From Kitasatospora sp. MAA4 (GTDB lineage: Bacteria > Actinomycetota > Actinomycetes > Streptomycetales > Streptomycetaceae): DNA of 64,000 bases. The notes beneath the pieces are model-generated. The model did not search any database. It saw only the letters and a list, made by a program, of their open reading frames with translations, and was not told where the DNA came from. The translations under genes were made by a program, and so were the position numbers. Of this stretch, positions 26,106 through 35,465 are shown one piece after another. Each line of letters starts with the position of its first letter. Positions within the stretch are counted from its first letter, which is position 1. The stretch covers positions 1 to 64,000 of the forward strand of contig NZ_JARZAI010000020.1 in assembly GCF_029893355.1 (NCBI RefSeq), written 5' to 3'.

Positions 26106-29100
26106 CAGCCCGAGGCGGTGTAGACCACGGAACGCACCGACTCGTCGCCCCAGGCCAGTTCACGCAGCAGCGCCAGCGTGCCGGCGGCCGGGTCGATCAG
26201 CCGCACGCCCCGCCGCTCGTAGTCCCGGGCCAGCTCCGGCGAGACCATGCCGCCGTGCGGGCCGGACGGCGCCCACGGGCCCCAGTGGACGGTCAGCGCC
26301 CGGCGCCCGGTCCGGGCCGCCCAGCGGGCGCCCAGATCCTCCATCGCGTCGTTGGCCGCCGCGTAGTCGGCCTGGCCGCGGTTGCCCAGGGCGGCGGCGA
26401 TGCTGCCGAAGAGCACCGTGAACCTCGGCCCGCCCGGCAGCTCGGCCAGCGCGTCGAGCAGGGCCCGCGCGCCGTCCGCCTTGGTCGCGAAGACCCGCCG
26501 GAAGGACTCCGGATCCTTCTCGGCGAGCACCTTGTCCTCAATCACGCCCGCGGCGAAGACCACGCCGTCCAACCGTCCGTGTTCGGCGTAGACCTCCTTG
26601 ACCGCCTGCCGCAGAGCAGCCGGGTCGGCCGCGTCCACGACCTGGTAGCCGGCCTTCGAGCCCAGCGCGGACAGCTCGTCCAGCGTCGCCGCCACCTCGC
26701 GTCCGGCCAGCAGCCGGGAGGCGGTGCGGTCGATGTCGGCCAGCGGGACGCCCTGGTGGGCGAGCACGGCCCGCAGCGCCGACCGGTCGCGGGCGGCGGC
26801 CGTCGCCGGAGCCTCGGGGCCGTCCGGCGGTGCGGTGCGGCCCAGCAGCTCAAGGCGGCAGTGCGAGGCCGCCGCGAGCGTCGCCGCGAAGCGCGCGGTG
26901 ATCCCGCGCGCGCCGCCGACCAGCAGCACCACGGCGTCGCGGTCCAGTCCCAGCGCGGCGGCCTCCGCCGCGCCGTCACCGGCCGGGCCGGCCCCGGTGC
27001 TGCCGAGCACCCCCAGGCCGCGCTCCACCAGGGCCAGGCCCTGGCGGCCCTGCGGGCCGTGCAGCACCACCGGCTCGCGGTCGTCGGCCAGCAGCTCGCC
27101 GACCAGCGCCTCGGCCACCTGCGCCGGCGTGACGCCGTCGGCGAACTCCACCAGCCGGGCCGCGGTGTCCGGGTACTCGCGGCCGATCGTCCGGAACAGT
27201 CCGCGCAGGCCGTCCGCCCGACCGCTGCGGGACGGCGCTGCGCTGCGGACGGCGAGCAGCCGGGCGGGGGCGAGGGCCAGCGCGCTCTGGAGCGCGGGCA
27301 GGCAGCCCGGCAGCACCGGCGAGCCGTCCTGGCCGAGCGGGTCCAGCAGCAGTACGCCGTCCAACGGGCCGTCGGTGGCCGACAGTTGGTGACCGGCGTC
27401 GAGCGCCAGCAGCTGCGCGCCGTGCGCGGTGAGGCGCGCCGCCAGGGCCTCGGCGACGCCGCCGCCGTCGGTGCCCAGTACGGCGAAGCGCTGACCGGTC
27501 GGCGGCTGGGACACGAGTGCGGGCAGCGGCACCGGGGTGAACTCCAGGCGGGCGGGCTCGTGGCCCTCGACGCCCACCTGCTCGGGAGGCACGGACGGCG
27601 TCTCGGGGGCCGGGCCGTCCAGCCTGCCGAGGAGCCAGCGGGTGATGGCGGCGGCGGTGCGGGCGCCGGAGAGCTGCTCGACCTCCTCGTCGCCCAGCGT
27701 GACGAGCTCGCCGCTCGGGCCGGCGGACAGTCGGCGGGCGAGTTGGCCGATGATCTCGGTGCGCTTGATGGAGTCGATGCTGAGGTCGGCCTCAAGGTCC
27801 AGGTCGGGTTCGATCATGTCGGCCGGGTAGCCGGTGCGCTCGCTGATCACCTCCACCACCGTGCGCAGCACGTCGGCCTCGCCGAAGGCGGCAGCCGCTG
27901 GAGGTTCCGGCACAACCGCCGGAGCTTCGACCGAAGTCGTCACGACCGGCACCGTCACCACCGGCACTGTCACGACCGGCGCGGCGAGCTGCGGCGCGCC
28001 GACCGCCCCGCCCAAGTGCGCGAGCAGCACGTCCCGTTGAGCCGCGACCAGCTCCCGGCTGCTCCTGAGGAACTCCGCCACCAAGGCGTCCCCGGCGGAC
28101 CGGTGACCGTTCGCGTGCGGTTCCTGCGTCGTCATGAGGGCCTCCGGTACTTGTCGGGCCGGCGCCAGCGCACCGGGCAGCAGTTCTCCGGCAGCGGTAC
28201 GCACCAGCTGCCCGTCCACCGTCCAGCCGGGCCGGCGCGTCGTGCGCGCCCGGCCCGCGTCCACCGCGTCGCGGCCGCGCAGCAGCCAACCCATACGCAC
28301 CGGCAGCCCGGCGACGGCCAGTTCGGCCAGCGCGTCGAGGAAGCCGGGCAGGCCCGCGCGCCGCCGTTCCAGCGACACCGCCAGGTGCGGCCGGTCCGCC
28401 AGCACCGCCGACACCAACCGGGTCAGCACCGACCCGGGCCCGGCCTCGACGAACACCCGCGCGCCCGCCTCGTACATCGCCTCGATCTGCTCCGCGAAGC
28501 GCACCGGGGAGCCGATCTGCGCGGCGAGTTCGCCGCGCACCGCGGCGGGACCCGCCGGATAGCGCGCGGCCGTCCGGTTCGACCAGACCGGGAACTCCGG
28601 GCTGCGCACCGTACATCGAGCCAGGGCCGCGGCGAACCGCTCACCCGCCCCCGCGACCAGCGGACTGTGGAAGGCGCAGGCGACCGGCAGCCGCTTCACC
28701 CCGTACCCGGCCTCCGCCAGCCGCTGCATCGCCTGCGCCACCTCGTCCGTCCCGCCCGAGACGACCGTCTGGCGCGGCGCGTTGCGGTTGGCCGCCACTA
28801 CCCGCCCCGCCAGCCCGGCGGCCGCCAGGACCTGCTCGACCTCCTGGGCCCCGGCCGCCACCGCCGCCATCGACCCGGGGTCCGCGCCCTCCCCGACGGC
28901 GTCCAGGATCGCGCCGGCCCGATCGGCGCTGAGCGCGGGCAGCTCCTCAGCCGCCACCGCCCCCGCCGCGCACAGCGCCACCAGCTCGCCGTAGCTGTGG
29001 CCGCCCGCCAGCTGCGGGCGCACGCCGGCCAGCCCCAGCAACTCGTACGCCGCGAGGCCGGTCATCCCGAGCGCGGGCTGGGCCATCCGGGTGTCGGTGA

Positions 29101-32100
29101 GCGCGGCGCGCTGGCGCTCCCGCGCCTGCGGCGTGAAGGCCGCCGGCGGGTACAGCGCGTCCGTGTAGGCCTGACCCGACCGCAGGTGCCGCTGCACGGC
29201 CGGGAAGGCCGAGAACAGCTCCGCGAACATCCCCGGACGCTGGCTGCCCTGTCCGGGGAAGAGGAACGCCACCTCTCCCCCCAGGCCGTCCTCCTCGGCC
29301 AGGTGCAGTCCGGACGCCGGGGCGCACTCCCCCGCCAGCGCCCGGCGCAGCAGCCCGGTCAGCTCCGCGAGGTCCGAGGCCACCACCGCCACCTGCACCG
29401 GCCCGCGCGCCGACTCCGCCCGCCGGGAGGCGGCCAGCGCCAGGTCGCGCAGCCGCCACGGCGAACGGTCCGCCTCGGCCTGCCGCAGCAGCTCGGCCAC
29501 CTCGCGCAGGGCGCGCGCCCGGTCGGCTCCCCGGAAGGTGAAGAGTTCGGCCGGCCACTCCTGCAGAGCGTGCACCGGCGGTGGCCCGTCGTAACCCCGC
29601 AGCACCGCATGGAAGTTGGTTCCGCCGAAGCCGAACGCGCTGACGCCCGCCACCCGTTCGGCAGGCGGCGCGACCCAGGGCCGGGCCTCGGCATGGAAGG
29701 CGAACGGACTGCTCTCCTCCTGCCAGGCCGAGTTCGGCTGCTCCAGGTGCAGGGTCGGCGGCTTGACACCGGTGTGCAGCGCCAGCGACGCCTTGATCAG
29801 CCCGGCCAGGCCGGCCGCGCACTTGGTGTGCCCGATCTGCGACTTCACCGATCCCAGCGCACAACTCTGCGGCGCCGCACCGGCCTCCGCGAACACCGCG
29901 GTCAGCGTGGCCAGTTCGGTACGGTCGCCGACCACCGTGCCGGTGCCGTGCGCCTCCAGCAGCCCCACCTGGCCCGGCCCGATCCCGGCGGCGCGGTAGG
30001 CGCGCTCCAGCGCGGCCCGCTGCCCCTCGGGCCGCGGCGCCGTCAGGCCCAGCGAACGGCCGTCACTGGCGCTGCCGACGCCCTGGACCACCGCGTACAC
30101 CCGGTCGCCGTCGCGCTGCGCGTCCGCCAAGCGCTTGAGCACCAGGCAGCCCACCCCCTCGCCGAGCGCGATCCCGTCCGCCGACGCGTCGAACGGGCGG
30201 GAGCGGCCGGTCGGCGAGAGCGCGTGGACCGAGGCGAAGAGCAGGAAGTCGTTGATCCCGTTGTGCAGGTCCGCGCCGCCGCACAGCGCCAGATCGCTGG
30301 TGCCCGCGACGAGTTCCTTGCAGGCCACGTCCAGCGCCGCCAGCGAGGAGGCGCAGGCCGCGTCGACGGTGAAGTTGGCGCCGCCCAGGTCCAGCCGGTT
30401 GGCGATCCGCCCGGAGATGACGTTGGCCAGCATGCCCGGGAAGGAGTCCTCGGTCAGTTTCGGCAGCTGCTCGGCGATCGCGTCGGGCACCGTGCCGAGG
30501 TAGCCGGGCAGCACCGCCGCGAGCACGCCCGCGTTGGAGAGGTCGCTGCCCGCCTCCGCCCCGAACACCACGCTGGCGCGCGAGCGGTCGAAGGCGCGAC
30601 CGCCCTCGGCGCCGCCGCCGTCGTAACCCGCGTCCAGCAGCGCCCGGCGCGCCGTCTCCAGCGCCAGCAGCTGCACCGGCTCGATGCTGCCCAGCGCGGA
30701 CGGCGGGATGCCGTAGCTCAGCGGGTCGAAGGGGATCCGCGGCAGGAACCCGCCCCATTTGGACGGCGTACTGCCGGGCCCGCCGTCCGCCGCGTGGTAG
30801 AGCGCCGGGTCCCAGCGCTCGGCCGGCACCTCGGTCACCGCGTCCACCCCGCCCACCACGTTCGCCCAGAACGCGGGCAGGTCGGGGGCCTGCGGGAAGA
30901 TGCCCGCCATGCCGATCACCGCGATGTCCAGCGGCACGGCCTCGGGCTCCGGCGCGGCAACCGGCAGCAGGCCGAGGCGCTCCACCAGCTCCGCGGCCCG
31001 ATCGGCCAGCAGGCCGGCCGCCCCGGTGCTCACCTCGGCGTGCAGCTCGGCCAGCGTCGTGGTGGCCGAGCGCAGCACCGCCACCTGCCCGGCCATGAAC
31101 ATGCCCCGCTCCAGCTGGCCCTGCTCGTCCACCGCGGTCAACGCGCCCGCCACCCGGTCGACGCCCTTGGCGGCGATCCGCAGGCGGCCGACGTTCAGCC
31201 GCTCCAGCTGCTCCCAGGCCTCCCGGTCCGGCACTCCCTGCGCCCGCAACTGCTCGCGCGCGGTGCGGAATTCGGTCGTGAAGGGGCTCGGCACGCACCG
31301 CGTGGCGTGCCCGGGCGCCGTCTGCAGCAGCTCCGTCGCGCGCGCCGCCAACACCTGCCGCTGGAACCGCGACCGTACCGCCCCGCAGGCTACCGCCTCC
31401 TCGGTGAACAGGTACGCGGTGCCCATCAACACCCCTGCCGCGACTCCTCGTTGCGCCAGTGGTGCGGCCATCGCCGCCACCATCGCCGCCGAGCGCGCGT
31501 CGTGCACGCCGCCGGCGAACAGCACCTCCAGGTCCGCCCGGCCCTCGCTCTCCAGGAAGTCCTCCAGGACCGCCAACTGCGCCTCCCACAGCGGGAAGCT
31601 GTGGCGCGGCCCGACATGCCCGCCGCACTCCGATCCCTCGAAGACGAACCTGCGGGCTCCGTCCTCCAGGAACTGCTGGAGCAGGCCCGGCGAGGGCACG
31701 TGCAGGAAGGTGCGGATTCCCGCTTCCTCCAGCACCCGTGCCTGCGACGGGCGCCCACCCGCGATCACCGCATGGCTGGGCCTGGCCGCCAGCACCTCCG
31801 CCAGTTGGGCACTGCGCACCTCCTCCGGCGCGAAGCCCAGGACGCCGACACCCCAAGGGAGTTCACCTACCTCGGCAGCAGTCCTGGCGAGCAGCTCGCG
31901 GGTCTGCTCCGGTCCGGCCAGCGCCAGGGCCACGCACGGCAGCGCCCCTGCCGCGGCCACCGCCGCCGCGAAGCCCGGTTGGTCGCTGACCCGGGTCATC
32001 GGCCCCTGCACCACCGGCAGCCGGGTCCCCAGCCGCTCGCCCAGCCGCGCCCCCGGTCCGAGCAGGGCCGCCGCCGCACCCGGCGCCGCCGACGCTCGCA

Positions 32101-32899
32101 GACCGTCCAGGACCGCCTCACGCACCGCGCGCACCGCTCGCGGGACCGTCACCCACTTCTCGGCGAACCTGGCTGCCAGAAACCCGTCCTGACCAACCGT
32201 CACTTCCTCTGCCCCGCTCGACCTGCTGGGCCGCAACGCACGGCACCCGTCCACGACGGTCGTCTCGGATCCGTCCATGCCGCGCACGGCCGCCGCGGCC
32301 TCCTGAGGCACCGCGGACTCCGCCAGCAGCGCGAGCTGACTGTCCAGCACCACCCCGGCGGCCCCGCCGGCCACGGCCGCCGCCGCCGTGCGCGGCCCGA
32401 TCCCGCCCCAGGCCCAGACCGGCACCTCGATCTCGGGCTCGGCCAGCAGCTGCTGAAGCAGCACGAACGTGCTCAACTCGCCCACTCGGCCGCCGCTTTC
32501 GCACCCGCGCGCGATCAGTCCGTGGGCCCCGGCGCGGACCGCGGCCACGGCCTGCCCCAGGTCCGTCACGTCCACCAGCAGGCGGTACTCGTCACGAAGC
32601 TGGGCAATGTCCCAGCCCGGGGTGTCCGCGGCCAGCACGACGACCCGCGGACCGGCCCCGACGGCCGAGCGGAGGTCCTCGGGGACCATCCGGCAACCGG
32701 GGGCCGCCCGGACGCCGAACCCGGCAGGGGCTCTCTCCCGCAGCCGAGCGAGTTCCTCGCGCGACCGGCGATCACCGACCCCGAGGTCCAGTACGCCCAC
32801 GGCGCCGGCACGGCACACGGCCTCGGCGAGCGCGGCGTCCGGTTCCTGGAAGGGGGTGATCCCGATGACGACGTCGGTCAGCGAAAAGTTGGACCTCAT
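26102..32899 (-). CDS. PUFA-synthase-like type I PKS: ER-like tandem TIM barrels-KS-AT-ACP-KR
   Basis: 2265 residues. Two TIM-barrel regions come first: about 8-240, degenerate, and about 285-560, with VVQGPMTRVSD and EGSECGGHVG, nitronate-monooxygenase/PfaD-like flavin enoyl reductase. Then KS at 656-1100 (Cys849, His984, His1024), AT at 1210-1540 (GHSYGE Ser1302, His1411), a Pro/Val linker at 1640-1670, a single ACP at 1675-1760 (DLSIDSIK, Ser1710), and a ketoreductase at about 1800-2215 (LLVGGARGI, Ser2166, Tyr2179). It should build and reduce a chain iteratively with the DH on the partner protein. GGAGAGCCC precedes the ATG at 32899. Confidence 0.92.
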   Translation of the reverse strand: MRSNFSLTDVVIGITPFQEPDAALAEAVCRAGAVGVLDLGVGDRRSREELARLRERAPAGFGVRAAPGCRMVPEDLRSAVGAGPRVVVLAADTPGWDIAQLRDEYRLLVDVTDLGQAVAAVRAGAHGLIARGCESGGRVGELSTFVLLQQLLAEPEIEVPVWAWGGIGPRTAAAAVAGGAAGVVLDSQLALLAESAVPQEAAAAVRGMDGSETTVVDGCRALRPSRSSGAEEVTVGQDGFLAARFAEKWVTVPRAVRAVREAVLDGLRASAAPGAAAALLGPGARLGERLGTRLPVVQGPMTRVSDQPGFAAAVAAAGALPCVALALAGPEQTRELLARTAAEVGELPWGVGVLGFAPEEVRSAQLAEVLAARPSHAVIAGGRPSQARVLEEAGIRTFLHVPSPGLLQQFLEDGARRFVFEGSECGGHVGPRHSFPLWEAQLAVLEDFLESEGRADLEVLFAGGVHDARSAAMVAAMAAPLAQRGVAAGVLMGTAYLFTEEAVACGAVRSRFQRQVLAARATELLQTAPGHATRCVPSPFTTEFRTAREQLRAQGVPDREAWEQLERLNVGRLRIAAKGVDRVAGALTAVDEQGQLERGMFMAGQVAVLRSATTTLAELHAEVSTGAAGLLADRAAELVERLGLLPVAAPEPEAVPLDIAVIGMAGIFPQAPDLPAFWANVVGGVDAVTEVPAERWDPALYHAADGGPGSTPSKWGGFLPRIPFDPLSYGIPPSALGSIEPVQLLALETARRALLDAGYDGGGAEGGRAFDRSRASVVFGAEAGSDLSNAGVLAAVLPGYLGTVPDAIAEQLPKLTEDSFPGMLANVISGRIANRLDLGGANFTVDAACASSLAALDVACKELVAGTSDLALCGGADLHNGINDFLLFASVHALSPTGRSRPFDASADGIALGEGVGCLVLKRLADAQRDGDRVYAVVQGVGSASDGRSLGLTAPRPEGQRAALERAYRAAGIGPGQVGLLEAHGTGTVVGDRTELATLTAVFAEAGAAPQSCALGSVKSQIGHTKCAAGLAGLIKASLALHTGVKPPTLHLEQPNSAWQEESSPFAFHAEARPWVAPPAERVAGVSAFGFGGTNFHAVLRGYDGPPPVHALQEWPAELFTFRGADRARALREVAELLRQAEADRSPWRLRDLALAASRRAESARGPVQVAVVASDLAELTGLLRRALAGECAPASGLHLAEEDGLGGEVAFLFPGQGSQRPGMFAELFSAFPAVQRHLRSGQAYTDALYPPAAFTPQARERQRAALTDTRMAQPALGMTGLAAYELLGLAGVRPQLAGGHSYGELVALCAAGAVAAEELPALSADRAGAILDAVGEGADPGSMAAVAAGAQEVEQVLAAAGLAGRVVAANRNAPRQTVVSGGTDEVAQAMQRLAEAGYGVKRLPVACAFHSPLVAGAGERFAAALARCTVRSPEFPVWSNRTAARYPAGPAAVRGELAAQIGSPVRFAEQIEAMYEAGARVFVEAGPGSVLTRLVSAVLADRPHLAVSLERRRAGLPGFLDALAELAVAGLPVRMGWLLRGRDAVDAGRARTTRRPGWTVDGQLVRTAAGELLPGALAPARQVPEALMTTQEPHANGHRSAGDALVAEFLRSSRELVAAQRDVLLAHLGGAVGAPQLAAPVVTVPVVTVPVVTTSVEAPAVVPEPPAAAAFGEADVLRTVVEVISERTGYPADMIEPDLDLEADLSIDSIKRTEIIGQLARRLSAGPSGELVTLGDEEVEQLSGARTAAAITRWLLGRLDGPAPETPSVPPEQVGVEGHEPARLEFTPVPLPALVSQPPTGQRFAVLGTDGGGVAEALAARLTAHGAQLLALDAGHQLSATDGPLDGVLLLDPLGQDGSPVLPGCLPALQSALALAPARLLAVRSAAPSRSGRADGLRGLFRTIGREYPDTAARLVEFADGVTPAQVAEALVGELLADDREPVVLHGPQGRQGLALVERGLGVLGSTGAGPAGDGAAEAAALGLDRDAVVLLVGGARGITARFAATLAAASHCRLELLGRTAPPDGPEAPATAAARDRSALRAVLAHQGVPLADIDRTASRLLAGREVAATLDELSALGSKAGYQVVDAADPAALRQAVKEVYAEHGRLDGVVFAAGVIEDKVLAEKDPESFRRVFATKADGARALLDALAELPGGPRFTVLFGSIAAALGNRGQADYAAANDAMEDLGARWAARTGRRALTVHWGPWAPSGPHGGMVSPELARDYERRGVRLIDPAAGTLALLRELAWGDESVRSVVYTASGW

Positions 32900-33032
32900 G
32901 GGCTCTCCGGGTTGCATCATGGTGCAGGCGGGGGGCATGAGCGAGTTCCGAAGCGGAGCACCGGGAGCAGACCCACCGTCAGGTCCACGAGGCGCCATTG
33001 CGCCGTCCCGCGATCCGGTTCACCATCAAGGC

Positions 33033-33044
33033 TACCGAGCGGTA
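33033..33044. promoter_or_regulatory. palindrome just downstream of the PKS promoter, candidate operator
   Basis: TACCG-AG-CGGTA is an inverted repeat placed about 10 bases past the -10 region of the leftward PKS promoter. That is a position where a repressor would block transcription start. The cognate regulator is not identified. Confidence 0.4.
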
Positions 33045-33053
33045 AGGCCTGTC

Positions 33054-33084
33054 AGATTAAGCCCACGTTGCGCGTACATGTCAA
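33054..33084 (-). promoter_or_regulatory. candidate promoter of the PKS operon
   Basis: On the minus strand a perfect -35 TTGACA (33084-33079) is followed after 17 bases by CTTAAT (33061-33056), or after 19 bases by TAATCT (33059-33054). This is the best sigma-70-like promoter in the 354-bp gap upstream of the first synthase gene. It predicts a 5' leader of about 150 bases. Confidence 0.55.
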
Positions 33085-33253
33085 CCTCTCTGCACAGAGA
33101 CATCGCGCCGCCGACCGGCCCCCATTCCCGACGCCAACCAGCGCGAGGAGGTCTTCGCGAGCAAAACGTGATCGTCCGGCCCGTCGCCCGATCGGCCTCC
33201 GCGCGGCCACTATGGACTCAGAGCCTGTGCGCCGCCCAGCAAGGAGCCCGATC

Positions 33254-33475
33254 ATGACCTCCAGCAGCTCGTTCAAGCCGTGGCGCGTCGTCATCACCGA
33301 CGCCGGCGTCGACACCCCGACCGACCACCGCACCAGCCAGGCCGCCGACGACCACGTCATCGCCGTGCGCGAGGCGATCGCGGCCGGCCGGTCCGGCGCC
33401 ACCGGCATCCGCATCTACGTCTGGTCCGACGGCGACTGGGCGCTGTACGAGCGGGCCTACTCCGCCCAGGGCTGA
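33254..33475 (+). CDS. small conserved protein of unknown function
   Basis: 73 residues, soluble. It has a basic-aromatic FKPWRVVITDAG start, a polar middle (DHRTSQAADDHVIAVREAI) and GIRIYVWSDGDWALYERAY at the end. No known domain was recognised. AAGGAG at 33241-33246 is well placed for the ATG at 33254. It is divergent from the PKS operon and could share its control region. The stop codon lies in the first copy of a 15-bp tandem duplication. Confidence 0.7.
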   Translation: MTSSSSFKPWRVVITDAGVDTPTDHRTSQAADDHVIAVREAIAAGRSGATGIRIYVWSDGDWALYERAYSAQG

Positions 33476-33495
33476 GCACGCCAGGGCTGAGCACA
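33466..33495. repeat. 15-bp tandem duplication across a stop codon
   Basis: CCAGGGCTGAGCACG (33466-33480) is followed at once by CCAGGGCTGAGCACA. The first copy contains the end and stop codon of the small gene. It looks like a replication-slippage duplication. Confidence 0.8.
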
Positions 33496-33566
33496 CCGGA
33501 AAACAAACCGGTTCGCCGACCTTTTCAGAAGTGACCAACCGTCAGCACATCTGGCACACAACACCC

Positions 33567-33604
33567 TTGACTTACCGGAGCGCAGCTGCGACACATGAGG
33601 TGTG
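33567..33604 (+). promoter_or_regulatory. candidate promoter and regulator box upstream of the MocR gene
   Basis: TTGACT at 33567-33572 and ACACAT at 33591-33596 are 18 bases apart, a possible promoter. GACACATGAGGTGTG (33590-33604) contains CACA/TGTG arms and recurs almost unchanged upstream of the diiron oxidase gene. The rest of the roughly 430-bp gap (33476-33903) shows no convincing gene; the leader to the MocR start would be about 300 bases. Confidence 0.4.
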
Positions 33605-33903
33605 ACGCCAGCGAACCACCTCGCAGGGCCGGACCCGACCGACTCCGTCGACCGGCAGCGCTTCGACGTGTCCGCCAAGTCAGCCCGCAGCATCCCTTGT
33701 CGTCGCCACCGATGACCCGGACAAGGGTGATCTGCGGGGGGGCCCGCCCGTGGAGAGCTTCGAGAAGCTGACCCGCTTCTCACCGCGCAGACCGACCCGC
33801 TGCCAGCCGCGGCAGCGGGACTTCTCGGTGCACTCCCGGACGACACGGCCGGAGACCCCGGACGTCGGCCACGGGTGCGCCGGTCCTGACCGGATGGCGA
33901 ACT

Positions 33904-35340
33904 GTGGCAGATTCCATGTACTTGATCGGTCCCGGCCAGCTCGGCCAGCTGCTCGGCGGCTGGCAGTCGGACGACCCCGCCTACACCGCGCTGGCCCAGC
34001 GGTTACGGGTCCTGATCCGCGAGGGCCGGCTGATCCCGGACACCCGGATCCCCCCGGAACGCGTGCTGGCGGAGCACCTCGGGCTCAGCCGCACCACCGT
34101 CACCAAGGCGTACGACCTGCTGCGCAGCGAGGGCCAGGTGCACAGCGAGCGCGGCTTCGGGACGGTCGTCTCGCTGCCGACCGCGCCACCCCCCGTCGGC
34201 CGGCCCCCGGCCGGCCGGCCGCGCCGCCCGGTCGGCGGCTGGACGGCCGACTTCACCTCGGCCGCGCTGCCCGTCCCGGCGCCGCTGATCGAGCAGGCGG
34301 TACGGCTGGCGGCCACCGACCTGGCCCGCTCGCTGGCCGGGGGCGAGTACGACCCGCGCGGCCTGCCGGAACTTCGCCAGGCGATCGCCGACCGCTACAC
34401 CGCGCGCGGCCTGCCGACCTCGCCGGCCCAGCTGCTGCTGACCCAGGGGTCGCGCCACTCCTGGCAGTTACTGCTGAAGCTGCGGGCCAAACCCTCCCAA
34501 CTCGTGCTGATCGAGGCCCCCTCGGCGCCGCTGGTGATGGACGCCATCTGGCTGCACGGCGCCCGGCCGTGCCCGGTGGGGCTGGGCGAGGAGGGCTGGC
34601 ACACCGACATGTTCGTCACCGCGCTGCGCCAGGTGCGCCCGCAGATCGCCTTCCTCACCCCGGACTTCCAGCACCCGACCGGCCGGCTGATGTCGGCCGG
34701 CGCCCGTCAGCGGCTGGTCCGGGCGGCCCAGCAGAGCGGCACGCTGCTGGTGGCCGACGAGAGCGCCGCCGAACTACGGCTGGACGGCCCCGAGATGCCG
34801 CCCACGCTGGCCGCCCACGATCCGCTGGACACCGTGGCGCTGATCGGCTCCACCCGCGCCATGGTGGGCGACGGGCTGCGGGTCGGCTGGATCCGCGCGG
34901 CGCCCTCGATCATCCACCGCCTGGCGCTCAACAACGCCGCCCAGGGCACCGGCACCGCACCGGCCGACCAGGTCATCACCACCCATCTGCTGCACTCCGC
35001 AGACGAGTTGCTCGCCGAGCGGCGGGCCCTGCTGACCCGCCGGCGGGAGGTCCTGGTCACCGCCCTGCGCACCCACCTGCCCGGGTGGAGCTTCCGCGTG
35101 CCGACCGGTGGTTCGGCCCTGTGGGTCGACCTCGGCGCGCCGATCAGCACCGCTCTGGCCACCACCGCCGAGCGCTACCAGGTGCGCCTGCTGAGCGGTC
35201 CGCGGTTCGGCGTGGGCGGGGTGTTCGACAACTTCCTGCGGCTGCCGTACACGCTGCCCGAGCGCGCGCTGCGCGAGGGCGTACGCCTGCTCGCCCGCGC
35301 CCACGAGGAGACCACCGCCGACCCGGCGGCGAGCGACTGA
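33904..35340 (+). CDS. MocR/GabR-type regulator with a degenerate aminotransferase domain
   Basis: 478 residues. A GntR-type winged helix (about 25-90; LIPDTRIPPERVLAEHLGLS, RTTVTKAYDLLRSEG) is joined by a proline-rich linker to a class I aminotransferase-like domain. The PLP-binding lysine is missing: the segment normally reading GSFSKxxxPGLR is GSTRAMVGDGLR (315-326), with Ala319 at the lysine position, and the usual tyrosine of the DDYxxEFRY box is gone (VADESAAELRLD). It therefore probably does not form the PLP aldimine and may sense another ligand. It lies upstream of and parallel to the diiron oxidase operon, its likely target. GTG at 33904 or ATG at 33916 could start it. Confidence 0.9.
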   Translation: MADSMYLIGPGQLGQLLGGWQSDDPAYTALAQRLRVLIREGRLIPDTRIPPERVLAEHLGLSRTTVTKAYDLLRSEGQVHSERGFGTVVSLPTAPPPVGRPPAGRPRRPVGGWTADFTSAALPVPAPLIEQAVRLAATDLARSLAGGEYDPRGLPELRQAIADRYTARGLPTSPAQLLLTQGSRHSWQLLLKLRAKPSQLVLIEAPSAPLVMDAIWLHGARPCPVGLGEEGWHTDMFVTALRQVRPQIAFLTPDFQHPTGRLMSAGARQRLVRAAQQSGTLLVADESAAELRLDGPEMPPTLAAHDPLDTVALIGSTRAMVGDGLRVGWIRAAPSIIHRLALNNAAQGTGTAPADQVITTHLLHSADELLAERRALLTRRREVLVTALRTHLPGWSFRVPTGGSALWVDLGAPISTALATTAERYQVRLLSGPRFGVGGVFDNFLRLPYTLPERALREGVRLLARAHEETTADPAASD

Positions 35341-35415
35341 CGGACAGCGCGCGAGCGAGCGACCGGCGTCCGATCGGCGTCCGCCCTGCTCCGCGCCACC
35401 GCGGGCCCCGGCTGC

Positions 35416-35425
35416 CCTGTACAGG
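35416..35425. promoter_or_regulatory. CCTGTACAGG palindrome upstream of the diiron oxidase operon
   Basis: This perfect 10-bp palindrome lies about 150 bases before the operon start, and a CCCTGT half-site recurs at 35459-35465. It is a possible regulator site with no functional evidence. Confidence 0.3.
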
Positions 35426-35465
35426 CCAAGCCTTGCGAATTGGCTCTTTGCTCGACTGGCCCTGT

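Noticed and set aside
21645..26123. 1492-codon plus-strand open frame opposite the second PKS
   Set aside because: Antisense shadow of a gene with intact KS, AT, DH and PPTase motifs; low-complexity translation.
26255..33475. Very long plus-strand open frame opposite the PKS genes
   Set aside because: It mirrors the codon bias of the minus-strand PKS genes; its translation is Arg/Gly/Gln-rich with no domains. Only its last 73 codons (33254 onward, with a ribosome site) were kept as a gene.
33750..33903. Possible leader peptide or upstream gene (GTG at 33750) before the MocR gene
   Set aside because: The frame continues far into the MocR gene out of phase and reads as a shadow; no domain or conserved pattern.
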